Source of the DNA: Favolaschia claudopus
Taxonomy: Eukaryota; Basidiomycota; Agaricomycetes; Agaricales; Mycenaceae
Assembly (NCBI GenBank): GCA_037176885.1
Contig: JAWWNJ010000051.1
Coordinates: forward strand, 310,001-374,000
DNA length: 64,000 nt
Direction of reading: 5' to 3'
Positions 12,109 to 23,368 of this stretch are shown here, in pieces; the first letter of the stretch is position 1; every line of letters begins with the position of its first letter. The translations under genes and the position numbers were made by a program. The notes beneath the pieces are model-generated. The model was not told where the DNA came from, searched no databases, and saw only the letters and a list, made by a program, of their open reading frames with translations.

Positions 12109-13920
12109 ATGGGTGCTGTGTGCTGTTGTTCGTCTTCAAATCCACCTCAACTCCCCTTTCAACTCACCTAATCTGTCTCCTAGGCTTGTCCGAGCCCGTC
12201 GACTATAATGCTGGTGCGTCCAGGGGTCTCAACTTGCAACTCTCATCGTTTAAAACATCGCTCAGAGGTCACCCTATACCACTTTGATCTTCACCGCGCG
12301 GTCGGCAAAGGTGCATTTGGGAAGGTCATTTCGGTCGTCTCCTCTACACTATTCCTGTTCCTCAATCCATCCCTCTAGGTTCGCGTCGTGGAACACAAAC
12401 CCACGAAAAAACTCTACGCTCTCAAATACATCGACAAGGCTCGATGTATCCGACAGAAGGCTGTAGCCAATGTCATCCAGGAACGCAGGCTGCTTGAAGA
12501 GGTTCGTAGCTTGCCCTTCGCCAGAAATATCCTGTTACTGATATCCCGTTGCAGATAGACCACCCGTTCATCGTCAACATGCGCTATGCGTTCCAAGACG
12601 ATGAGAACTGTTTCTTCGTTCTCGACCTTATGCTTGGAGGTGACTTGCGATGTGAGTGGCGCGATCTGCAGCTTCCATTCGAGATTCCCAACCTACCATC
12701 TCAGTTCACCTGGAACGCAAGGGGTCGATACCAGAAGACGTCGTCTGTTTCTGGATAGCTGAGCTCTCCTGTGCGCTGGAATACCTACACAGCCAGAAAA
12801 TCATCCACCGAGATATAAAACCGGATAACATTCTTTTGGACGCTATGGGCCATGCCCACTTTACTGACTTTAACGTAAACGATTTCCTTCTTTTGTTCCG
12901 GCCTCGGTTGATTAATTCCCGTAAGGTTGCCATACACTACTCCGAGCGGAGGCTACACACCAGTGTCGCTGGATCCATGGCATATATGGCCCCGCAGGTC
13001 GTCGGCCGAAAAGGCTACAACTGGGCCATCGACTGGTGGAGTCTTGGCGTCACTGCTTATGAACTCCTCTTTCACCGACGACCATTCGACGGACGCACTT
13101 CGGAGCGAATGACCCATTCGATATTGAAGGATCCTCTCAAGTTCTCTGAAGAGATGAGATCTAAGGTCTCACCGGCTTGCATCGACGCGCTGAAAGGGGT
13201 CAGTTTCCGTGGTTTTTGTTTCTTCTTTGACTGACGTTGTATTGTCAGTTCATCGACAAAGACCCTGCTACACGACTCGGTTGTCGGCCAGATGGCCAAG
13301 GCATTGAGGATGTTAGGCGGCATCCTTGGTTCGCCTCCATTGACTGGGATAATGTCGAACGCAAAGAATCCCAGCCTCCGTTTGTTCCAGATGTTCGTGC
13401 ACGATTGCTTCTGCTTCTTAGGTTGATGCTTACCATCAATGTTATATAGATGAAAGCCGCGAACTTTGACGTTTCTCACGAACTTGACGAGTTTTTGATG
13501 GTCGAAAAGCCTTTAACACACACGAAACGGAAGGCCAATGCTGACCTGGACAAACTCAAACCCGAGTTGCGAGAACTCGAGGAAAAGTCAGTCTCTCGAA
13601 GCTTGTTCCTCGTTTTGTACTAAGGAGTTTCGAACCGCAGGTTTACTGTCTACGACTTTGCCAGGTCCAAGCGGCTCTCGTATTACCCTCATAACCAGCC
13701 CATCGTCACCGTTGGCTCGGAATCTGACACGGAACGGACACTGGCGCCATCCCAAACCGCGACGATAGCCGAACGCTCGCAGGCAGGGTCTCCAGCGTTT
13801 GACGGCATCCACCACGACTACCCGATGCCTGAAATGCCCCGCCAATCGCATTCTCCTTCTCATCGATCACGACCGTCACACAGTCCGACTCGTCGATCTG
13901 ACAGTCGAACACCATCGTAA
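12109..13920 (+). CDS. YANK/STK32-type serine/threonine protein kinase
   Basis: Exons 12109-12127, 12184-12213, 12266-12324, 12379-12501, 12555-12651, 12705-12874, 12926-13198, 13249-13392, 13450-13586 and 13641-13920 give 443 residues. The N-terminus MGAVCCC has Gly2 for myristoylation followed by cysteines for palmitoylation, pointing to membrane attachment. The kinase domain begins at [15 protein letters not shown] (Gly loop), has Lys in YALKYIDK, the catalytic loop [10 protein letters not shown], and DFN in place of DFG, a known feature of the YANK branch of AGC-like kinases. The APE motif reads APQ here. The activation loop region is [13 protein letters not shown]-terminal tail (FVPDMKAANFD) and a Ser/His/Arg-rich end follow. 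Several introns start with GTTCGT. The role of fungal YANKs is poorly known. Confidence 0.88.
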
Positions 13921-14380
13921 CCTAAGTCAGCTCGATATTCGTTCTACCGCTACTACAACTATATAATCATGCGGCTACATCTTGCGCTGTTATTATTAAC
14001 TATTTCAGGGCGAGAGTCCAGGGGGCTCTCTATGCATTGTATTGGAAGGTCATCTGTAACTGATACTTAGTTCCATTCATTCGTTCATCATCACGATCCG
14101 CGTCTCTGCGTGGGGGGTTTATACCTTTGTTAAAATGCACATGCACTTGTACAAATGTAACTGGAACAGTTGAATTCGACGTTTCAACACATCCTCTATG
14201 TAGAAGTGGACAGAAACTTCAGCGCGGATTGTCGCGATCAGCCAAGGTGAGAAACTCGTCCAAAAGCGGGAATTCGATTACCTTTTCGAGGCCAGGATGC
14301 CGTAATCGTCTACCCTCACAACTCCAACTGCCATCACTACTTTACCGCCCGAGCTGCAGCGGATCGGTCTGAAGCCCTCG
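13921..14380. other. Intergenic region upstream of NPR3
   Basis: About 460 bp cover the 3' untranslated region of the kinase gene and the leader of NPR3. A short open stretch at 14127-14372 is out of frame with NPR3 and shows no family resemblance. Nothing else was recognised. Confidence 0.4.
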
Positions 14381-16911
14381 ATGGCCGAGACACTACTTGC
14401 TATCCTACTCGTTACAACCTCAGCGAAGGGTTCAAGCATCGTTTACCGGTGAATCTCTCTGCCTTCGGTGTTTCGCTACTCAGTGGGCATTGAAATGTGA
14501 TGGGGAAAAAAGGTGGCCGCCGTCGCCCGTCGCCTCTTCCAGGTTCAGTCGAGCCAAACCGGATCCCGCGCTGAATTCATTGCATCTCGATAACCCAACA
14601 CGCGCCTCGTATCCTCAAGGCATCTCGCCACAATCCATTCCTCAGCACAATGACCCCGAGCGCGAATGGAAGCGACCCAGCATTCAGCGCGACCGATCCA
14701 TGTCTTTCTCATCCTCTAGCTCGCACCATTCTTCAGGGAGGAATTCTCCGAATAAAGACATGCTAGAGGGACGCTCCATCGAAGATGAATACAATCATCT
14801 TTTTGGCTACTCTTCTGAGTTTCTGGCGAAGCTGCTCTGCCCGGAACGGTCAATGTGCCATCAGAAATTTGAGCTGCTCGTTGACGACCTCGCGTTTATT
14901 GGACATCCCGTATCCGCCGAGGATGACGGAGCTTGGCGATTCAAGCCGGAAAAGTTGAAGATGAAGGATAGAGGAAGGGAGTCTCGTATACGGAGAGTTT
15001 CTCAAACAGACCGCCTCAGTTCGGCGAGCCCTCCACGACCTCCATCGTCCGAAAAGGCACCCTCGACTGCTAGTTTGTGGCTTCAACGATTTCATTTTGT
15101 CATGGTGCTGGACGTCCCGGATCCCTCTTCCTCTGCTTCGGGCAATATCACCAAATATTTCGACATCATATACGAACAGGTTGCATTTCCCATAGCAGCC
15201 GTTCTATTCCAAGAACAGGTACTGTCCAACTTTGTGGAGGAAGAATGCGATATTCTTGGCTCCTTGAAAGACGACTGTTCGGCAAAAGGTATGCCTTGCA
15301 GCCTCAACCTTCCGCATGCGTAATCAGATTTTCAGGCGACGAGTTTATGACTTACATGAATCAGGCCCTCGATGCTTCCTCCATCGCCCCAGCCATGAAG
15401 ACGCTTTATGAGGCCCTGAAGTCATCCTCGGTCGCTTATATCTCAATTCACGACCTCCCATTGGAGCTGCAGCTCCCGCCTTATCTTGACGTTCTTTTAC
15501 ATTCAGAAGAAGAGAATGAAGCTGAATTTATAGCTGCTCAAGATGAGGACGACTATCAAGTCTGGGGACAAGAAATGAGCTTTGGATACCGATTGCCCTC
15601 TTTGGCGGCGTGGAAAAGCCTTCTTTTGCTAGATGACGGACCTGAGGGCATTGATCCCTACGCGAATTTAAGAAGCTCGCTCATCGGTACTGGAGACCGG
15701 TCACTTGTCGAAGGGTTGATTAGATTTCTGGAGATCGCTTCAGTTACTCTTTCGTGCGTTGTCATCTGGTTCTCGTCTTGGTATGATGAAGAATCCGCTT
15801 CTCAGACTCGCAGACATGGCAAGTTTGCTTGACTGGGACCTAGAGACCCAGGTATTCCCGACTGTCCGGTGGTTAGTGCACCATCGTCGAGCCAAGGTAG
15901 TGGACATCGTTCATTCTGGACTCAAGACGGTCTTCGCTTTGCCGCCGCAGTTCGACACACCGTACGTTGGACTAAGATGGATATATCTCTCATTCCAATT
16001 TTAATTCTCGTCACAGGTTATCTCAACTGACGACTGATTTCAAGGAGCAATTCGGTGACACTGATGTTCCGCCTCTTCCTCGACTTTTGTCGGCCATATC
16101 TACCTCTAGCTTTAAGCAGAGTGACACCCATTTCTTCGCTTCCGTTGTGAAAAAGAAGGAGGCAATACCGTTATACCACGATGTAGTGGTTTGGATGTTG
16201 AAGCAGGACATGCTGATCACGCTCCACCTTCACATACGGATTGTAGCCACCGCAAGGTTAAAGGAACGGGTTAAACAGGCTGCAAAAGGGCGGCCTCGCG
16301 ATCACAGGGGTCGAGGACACCGAGAACACAGTAAACTGCGCAATCAGCTTGACACAGGTGGAGACCAATCTCCGCCGAATGTTGCTTGGCTGTCTCTTTC
16401 GCCGAAAAGCGCACGGCGATATACAAGAGACTCTTCTGTTGGAGGGTCGAGAAGCAGTAGGCTGAGTGAATTGATTATTCCAGATGACAGTGACAGCGAC
16501 GGTCGACGTCGAGAGGAAAGCGAAGCGGCGGAATCGCAAGACGAAGTTGAAAATCACAGCGGAGAGGACGATGGGGATTCGATGATTAACGATCCTGGAC
16601 GGGCCACGACTCTGCAAAGACGCTGGTTGTCGGCGATGTCAGAGGGCAAGGATCCCGCGTTGGTCCGTCGTTTCGAGCAGTGAGTTGTTGCTAAGCAGCT
16701 GTTTTTTTCCCGCTTACCACAGATCAGAATAAACAAGTGGCTCGACGGACGAAGACCTGAAGATGAGATTCTTCATCGGGCAGAGATGAGTCGTAGGGAA
16801 CTGCGGGAGATATTGCACCACTACGATGAATATGTGAGTGTCGGTGGTTGCACAGTCGTTCGTCTGGTTAACGCGAGAATTTAGCTGCAAACATTTTTAC
16901 ACGCCTCTTGA
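14381..16911 (+). CDS. NPR3: NPR3-type subunit of the SEACIT/GATOR1 complex
   Basis: Exons 14381-14448, 14513-15288, 15336-15753, 15806-15961, 16017-16679, 16728-16833 and 16885-16911 give 737 residues. The start MAETLLAILLVTTSAKGSSI is the conserved longin-like first strand and helix of NPR3/NPRL3 proteins. FGYSSEFLAKLLCPE and CHQKFELLVDDLAFIGHPV are the family signature, followed by FHFVMVLDVP. The C-terminus INKWLDGRRPEDEILHR matches the winged-helix end. NPR3 with NPR2 and Iml1 inactivates TORC1 at the vacuole when nitrogen or amino acids are short. A low-complexity Ser/Arg segment sits at about residues 80-130. The 3' junction (acceptor 16726-16727) was chosen over one 5 nt upstream because that one hits a stop at once. 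Confidence 0.88.
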
Positions 16912-17071
16912 AATTGAAATCGGGATTGGTCAAAGTAGATTAGTGGCGGTAGATAAGGTAGATAGGGTTCGCATGCAATAACAATGACATTGACAAACAC
17001 GCTTGAAATGGTAATCACATGTACTTCTTGCGCTTGATTACTTGGGTCTTCAATTCGCCCTCGCAGGGGCC

Positions 17072-18240
17072 ATGTTGTCCTACGCCCTCTCAACTGGTAA
17101 TCCTCTTTTCAGCTTCCTAGCTATCTTCTAATTCACCCCAGCAAGCACTTATTTCCATCTACCCGTCGACGAGCAAGAAGATAAAGACATTAACGAGTAT
17201 CAACGAAAATACATAACATGGAGCGCAGATTCCTCCATCGCTTCTTCATCCTCTTCTTCCTCGTCGACACCAGCCACCCCGCCACGTCCCTCACCCGAGC
17301 GAACAAAAGCTCTCAACGAGGTCCTAGCTAACGACGATCTATACGCCATCCTCGGTGTCTCCAAGTCGGATACCTTGGACAAGACCGCTCTACGGCGAGC
17401 CTATCTCACCCGTAGCAAGGCTTGCCACCCAGAGTGTGTCACATTCTACGTCTCCGTACATCCACTCACATTTTTTCGACAGCAAATTCCCAAACAATCC
17501 CGACGCAACCTACGCCTTCCAAAAAATCGCAGTGGCATATTCCGTACTCAGCCAGCCTTCCTCAAAGCGCGCGTACGATTCCCGATCCCCCTTCTCCAAA
17601 TACGACGCCTTCTCGACGACCCCTACCGGCCACGCGGAAAACACATTTCGCAGCATCGTCATGAGTGTATTTGACGACTTTCTGGAGGGTGATCTGGAGA
17701 TGATTCGATCGCTGCTTAGTTGAGTTGCCCCTATTTATTCAATACGCTAAGTTGACAAGTGGAATGATAGAGGCTATCAATGATATCAACCCCTCACTCA
17801 GCATGGGCGAAGAGGGCATAAATTCTGTCCTCAATTCTGTTCAACGCATTCGTGAACGCGCGCTCAGTATGTCAATTCTGTGTCCCTCATCCTCGTCGCT
17901 CATATTATTCACAGCATGTCGTACTTGCATATACGCACTGCACGCCGAACTTACGCGCCTACTCGAATTGCAGCATTCGTTCAGACAACTGTCCTACTTT
18001 GACGTCCTGGGCCGCACACGGTTAACGATACAACTGACACGGATTACGCTCAGTCTGCCCATTGCCCTGGAGCGCGCCATCGCTGAACAGAACGTCGTCA
18101 ATTATAACCACAACCCGGCCGTGGAGGCGCCGCCCACGGCGGACCACAATACCGACGCGATTCTTCCGCGTCAAGTTACGCTACTCATTCGGGGAGTGGA
18201 TGTTGTGCTGGCCCAGATGGAGGGCATGCTCAAGAGATGA
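17072..18240 (+). CDS. J-domain (DnaJ-like) co-chaperone
   Basis: Exons 17072-17096, 17142-17433, 17483-17718, 17771-17866 and 17915-18240 give 324 residues. The J domain is at about residues 85-160: DLYAILGVSK, RRAYLTRSKACHPDKFPNN with the essential HPD tripeptide formed across the intron at 17434-17482, then TYAFQKIAVAYSVLSQ and KRAYDSR. The HPD loop stimulates Hsp70 ATPase. Upstream lies a Ser/Thr/Pro-rich linker; downstream is a helical region with no named domain that contains CRTCIY and ends in AQMEGMLKR. No transmembrane segment or signal peptide is obvious, so it is probably cytosolic or nuclear. It starts 160 bp after NPR3 on the same strand. Confidence 0.82.
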
Positions 18241-18643
18241 TGCATAATGAGCGAACAGCCACAGCACATACCCCGCTCCTTTGTTTATTCACTTATCTTA
18301 TTCGCAACTTAACTTTTTGTTTCAATCACCCCCATAGACAGCAGCTGTATGTATTGTGTATCCATTCACCACTAGATTTGGCCTGCGTACAATGATACTG
18401 TATACCTAACAATGAATTGTTTTTTGTATGCGCAACGGACTGACAAAGGAAAGACTACGAGTTGGTACCTCGCAAAGAACAGCTTTATACAGCTTCACGA
18501 GTTCTTCAACACACCACTCCTTCTAGGTTGATGTTTGTGTCGCGCCTCGGTTCTCGTACGAAAGACCGACTAGGGAGGGTGATGAGAGGGCCACAGGAAG
18601 CGACCTGCAGCGTAGGACGTGCCATTAACACATATGTACATTT
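18241..18643. other. Intergenic region between convergent genes
   Basis: About 400 bp of T-rich 3' untranslated sequence lie between the J-protein gene and the MBOAT gene. No gene or repeat was recognised. Confidence 0.45.
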
Positions 18644-20079
18644 TTATGAGGAAGTAAATCTAGATTGGATTATAGTTACCACTATGCTATGAAGTCGCAC
18701 AGAAGGCCGCAGGCCATCCGGTAGAAACACACTGTCCATAATTCCACTGAGGCAAAAAGGGTCCGCAAAGAGTGGCCCCCAACCAACAATCCAGCCAAAT
18801 GTCCACACCCATCCCACACGGCCACTCACGCGCTTGCCAGTCAACCGCCGCCAGAATCCTTCGAGGATCACGCCCGCGCCCATCATCAGAAAGAAGTATA
18901 TGACGCGGACGTCCCAGCCGGTGCCCATTCCCCATAGGCCGACGAAATGTAGTAGGCCGGAGACGAGGAATGCGCCGAGGACGCTGCCTGGGCGGCCGAA
19001 TAGGCGGCTGAAGGGGATAGCCCCGCAGAAGAGGAAGTCTTGGCGGAAGAGTTGGTGCCACCGTACGGCCCAGAATTCGGTGAGAGAGGTGGCGAGCCAG
19101 GGGGCGTCGAAGAGGGGAGGCCAGTGAGAGGGGGATTGTCTGAGGATGGTGACGCCGACGAGGGTGAGGAGGTCGGAGCCGATTTTGACGGCGGTGTAGA
19201 TGCAGAGGCCGGTTAGGATGGTTAAGGTTGTGGCGGGGAGGTTGCGTGCGGTGAGGATTGATGTGGTGGTGGGGTCGTAGATGCTGGCTCCCGAGGCGAC
19301 GATGAGTTGGCAGATATAGTGCATGCAGTCGAATGCGAGGATGTGGATGGAGAGAGATTTTACGGTTGCAGCGACAAATGCGGAGGGTGGCGTTAGAGGG
19401 CGAGTCGGGGCAGGAACTTTCATGGTGGCGGTAAAATTCCATCCGATCGCTCGGAGACTGAAGGTGAGATCCGCTGCATCAAGGGCAAGTTGCTGCGTTG
19501 TTAGCGTCGATGTTGGGCGACGTTGGGGGATTTGTGATGCGAAAGTTCGGGCAAGAACGCGTACAAAGGCGATGAACATCGCGAGCTGTTGTTTCATGAG
19601 ATAAAACGGGAGTAAGGAGAAGACGAAACGGACCGCTAGGCCTTGATTTAAGTAGTGGAATTTGCTGGGATCTGCAGGGAAAACGGCTGTTGCAAAGTCG
19701 AGGGAGACAAGTGCACGGTAGATCATCCAAGAAGTGAATGGCAGCAGAGCCAGACGATAGACAAAGGTGGCCGGACCCTGAATAGCGAGAATATTCGTGA
19801 CATAGTAGAGTGTGGGCTGCAGAGAGATATGTATATTGTGAGCACAAAAAAAGACTAAGAAATCCACCGTCGGCAAAAATGTGTGGAGAAACGAGGCCAA
19901 GGTCAATGGCAAGCGAGAGCTAGGTCGAGTGTTTTCGAAGGCAGTTGAGTTAGAGGGCGGTGGGGAACTTACACCATAGACGTTGACGAATGGTGCTGTG
20001 AGAAGCAAAAAAGCAAGAAGCTGAGGTAGAAAGCGTGGTCACAAGCAAGCGCAATCAATAGGCGAGTGGTTCCCTGCAT
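18644..20079 (-). CDS. MBOAT / wax-synthase-like membrane acyltransferase
   Basis: Proposed exons on the minus strand are 20079-20043, 19995-19973 and 19816-18644 (410 residues). A further in-frame 72-nt segment with good splice sites (within about 19555-19480, GTACGC to GCAG) may be an intron, giving 386. The protein is strongly hydrophobic with about eight predicted membrane spans. The signature SLTEFWAVRWHQLFRQ, followed by HFVGLW with the conserved His, matches the wax synthase domain of the MBOAT family found in fungal TRI7- and AusQ-like acetyltransferases. It probably transfers acetyl or acyl groups to a small-molecule acceptor at the ER. The first exon starts MQGTTRLLIALA. Its start codon is only 29 bp from that of the divergent regulator gene, so the two transcripts may overlap. 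Confidence 0.75.
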
Positions 20080-20108
20080 CGTCCTCGACGACGCCCGGCT
20101 TGTGCTCC

Positions 20109-23102
20109 ATGTCGTCTCCGACGTCCCCAACCCATCCTAGCACTCCCCAGCAGTCTTCTCTCCAGACTGCCCTCCAGATGGACAGTCCCACCGCCGAGAA
20201 CAGCGGCGATAACGACCAACAGCAGACTGGCCGCAAACGCAAGAAGAACGGCGAGGAGGGCGGTGGAAGCGAGCCACGTCGTCTGCGTAGGTCTCATGAG
20301 GCTTGCACTCGGTGCAGAGCAAAAAAGATCAAGGCAAGTCCCGCCGGGCGACACCGGCGGCAACTTCCAGACATTCTTGATTTCGCCTTTACTTATTCCT
20401 CATCGTCTAGTGCGATTCAAAGCATCCAAGATGCACCGCCTGTGCCGCGGCTGGCGTCGTCTGCGCCCAGGAAGATCGTCACCGCAATACCCTCACTCCT
20501 CGTGGCCATCTCGACCGCGTTGAGGTTCAGTTGCAGCAATGCGGCGCACTTCTCAAGCGCCATATCCCAGGCTTTGACCTGAACAACCTTGATGAAGTCC
20601 TGGCTCGCGAAGGCATCGAAGCTCAGCCTACTCTCCCCAACGGTGCCACTTATGCTCAATATCCAACTCAGTATCAGCCTCCGTATTTTTATCAGGCTTT
20701 TCCTATGCCTGGCCCTCCAGGATTTAATCCCCAACTTCATCCTGCGTTCCATACTCCTTATCCCAATCATGGGCCACCTCCCCCAGGAGTTGCTGTTCCA
20801 CAACCTGCGTCGGTTTCTGCGCCGCCGCCGCCGCCAGTCGCTCGCTCCGTTCCCGCAGACATCAAAGGCCAGGACCCAAATTCAAATGATATGTCCCACC
20901 CCCGCGCTCTCGCAAAGAACTTTGGCGTCTCTGCCGATATCGTTTCTGTCATCGGCTCGAACCAGGTCGATAAGGAAGATCTTGCCGTGGGTTCCTCAGG
21001 TCTCACTTCTGGCCGCGACCGTTCCCTCACCGAGGCTTCTACTCCCCGCGATCCCGCTCATTGGGTCACTGTCACCGTTCGTCGCGGTTCCAATGCGTTT
21101 GCTCATCCGCCGCACATTGCCACCGTTGCCCCCGACCTCGGGAGTGCGATCGATATCTGGCTTCCCAAGGACAGAAAAATGGTGACCGCCATCGTCGATG
21201 TTTACTTTACTCGCCTCAACCTTCACCGTCCGGTTTTCACCCGCCGTGACTTCGACAAGGCTCTCGATGATCTCTACGCAGGGCAAATGGCCTCTGCGCC
21301 AGATTCCTTTTCCCACCACGATCCGGGCTTCCTTTGTAGCTTCTATCTCGTTCTCGCTCTTGGAACCCTGAGCGATCTGAATAATCGCTCCTTTCATCAC
21401 CATGTCGACGACTCGTCGACGCAGCAGCTACTCGTGAAGAAGCTCATGCCTCCAGATTGGCCGGAGCATGACGAATTCTTCGAGCGTGCTCTTAGTGTTA
21501 AGCCTGACCTGCGTGTCACTATCTCGAGTCTCCAGGCACTCATTCTTCTCCATTGGTATCTCTATACTGAGGTAAAATAGTTTCTCCGCTCAATTCCTTT
21601 CTCTTTTTAACCCAACTATCTATAGCGACAAGGTCGCACGCTCTGGCGTCTCGTCGGTAGCCTCGTTCGACTCTCCATCGAGCTCGGCCTGCACCACGAC
21701 CCTACAAGCCAGATCAACCCAACAACAAAACATCGCTTGTTCACTGAGGAAGAGTGCATTCTACGCATCAACCTCTGGGGCATTATCCTCATCCATGATC
21801 GTGGTACGTCCATCCTTCTCGGACGGCCCCTCGGTATTGCCCCATCCGACTCGAGCACTCCGCGCCCGTCGCGCTCCAAACCCCACAGCGACTTTTCGGA
21901 GCACTTCGAACTCAGCCACGCCGTTGCGGAGATCCAAGCGGACATCATCAACTCGCTCTACTCGCCGACCCGCCAAAAGGGGGATACCCTCATGCGCAAT
22001 GCGACGCGGGTCATGAAGAGCATGTCGGAGTTCCGTCGCAGTTTGTCGGATAAATGGCAATATTACTTTGGCGGTACGGAGGATTGGACGCTGGAACAAA
22101 AGACGAAACTCGTTCAAGAGATTAGTGAGGATGAGGGTCTCACTCTGCTCAAGGTTGGGATCGCCCGCTTGCTTTTGCTGCGTGCCCTCTTCAGCTCTTC
22201 CGAACTGCATTATGAACATCGACACAAAGCACTGATAGACGGTATGTTTTACTGATTCTTTCCTCAGAGTCGGGTTGCCCGCTGACTTTTCGTTTCCAGC
22301 GATCGTGACAGCTCACAATGTGATCATATTCCACAGCCAGCTCATTCGTTTCCCGGATATAGCCTTCTTCACGTCTCCCATTCCATTGCACATTGCAGCA
22401 ATGGTGATTCTCTACGGCCAAATGTCCAACTGCGAACGCCTGGCCCCACAGACTGCCATCGAAGATGTCTGGCTTGCGCTTGACATGCTCCCGCGTTTCC
22501 GTTGGCGATGGGAGCGTAAGGATCTGAACGGAGGCCACCCCCTCATTTTCGAGCTTGCGTCGCACGTCATGGCCGTCGACTTGCACGCAGTCAAACCGGT
22601 GACGAACCCCGTCCTCCTCCCAGAACCCGAATGGGACGATGATTTCGCGATTCCCTCGCCCATAGCGGTATCGCAACACACCTCTCCTTCGCCGACTCAC
22701 GCGTACCCACCCAAGACAATCTACGGCCCTGCTCCCCGCAGCATGAACGGGGCCAGCGGTGGCTCGCAACACGTTACAGCAGCAAACGGCAGTGCGGCTG
22801 TGGCCGCCGCCAAGCACCTCGTCGATATCCCGACAGGGCTTTTCTATCCGTTCTTCCCTGATGAGAACGGGAATCCGCCGCCAGCGCCTACGGCGCCAGC
22901 GACGAATGGCGAGGGCTATGGGCACATTTTGGCCGCGGCGGCGACGCACGGGCAGCATGGCTCGTACAGCGGTCAGGGGTCGCATGATACGTTCATTTCG
23001 GAGGAACGGAGCCCGACTACGATGCACCGTGGAGGTTGGGTGGCGAATAACAGCAGCAGCAACATGGTTGCGCGGCCGTATGCTGTTCCTCCCCCGGCGT
23101 AA
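20109..23102 (+). CDS. Zn2Cys6 fungal transcription factor (XlnR-like architecture)
   Basis: Exons 20109-20333, 20411-21571, 21626-22241 and 22300-23102 give 934 residues. The Zn(II)2Cys6 cluster is SHEACTRCRAKKIK joined to CDSKHPRCTACAAAG across intron 1, giving CX2CX6C-X5-12-CX6-8C spacing. A Pro-rich linker follows. The middle homology region has AIDIWLPKDRKM, then VYFTRLNLHRPVF and IHDRGTSILLGRPLGI, the last being the most conserved motif of Fungal_trans regulators. The tail is Ala/Gly/Pro-rich. Intron 1 (20334-20410) has a GC donor (GCAAGT) inside the zinc-cluster coding sequence. The next in-frame ATG (20178) is an alternative start that would widen the gap to the divergent MBOAT gene. 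The target genes are unknown; the neighbouring acyltransferase and exporter are candidates. Confidence 0.87.
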
Positions 23103-23368
23103 GTAGCAGTTTTGAGGTTTTATCTATATGCATCCCTTTTTGTTTTGGCACCCTGGTTGCTCTTGTACCCGTGGTCTGTAAACGCTGTGTATTCGTTCTT
23201 TGAAATTCGTTCTGTGTTGCAGTATGTATGAATATAAACTTTTTTTGCGGTTGCGGTACTGGGTCTGAGAAATACAGAGTATCCAGCTCGGAGCGAGGAC
23301 GAATTAGTCTAGTAAGTGTACGATACAGTAAGGAGGCGAGTAGCGCGTTAGTGGATGGGTATACATTG

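Noticed and set aside
18687..19442. A long open frame overlapping the MBOAT gene on the same strand.
   Set aside because: It is rich in Arg, His and Pro and is a shadow frame of the acyltransferase, which has the family motifs.
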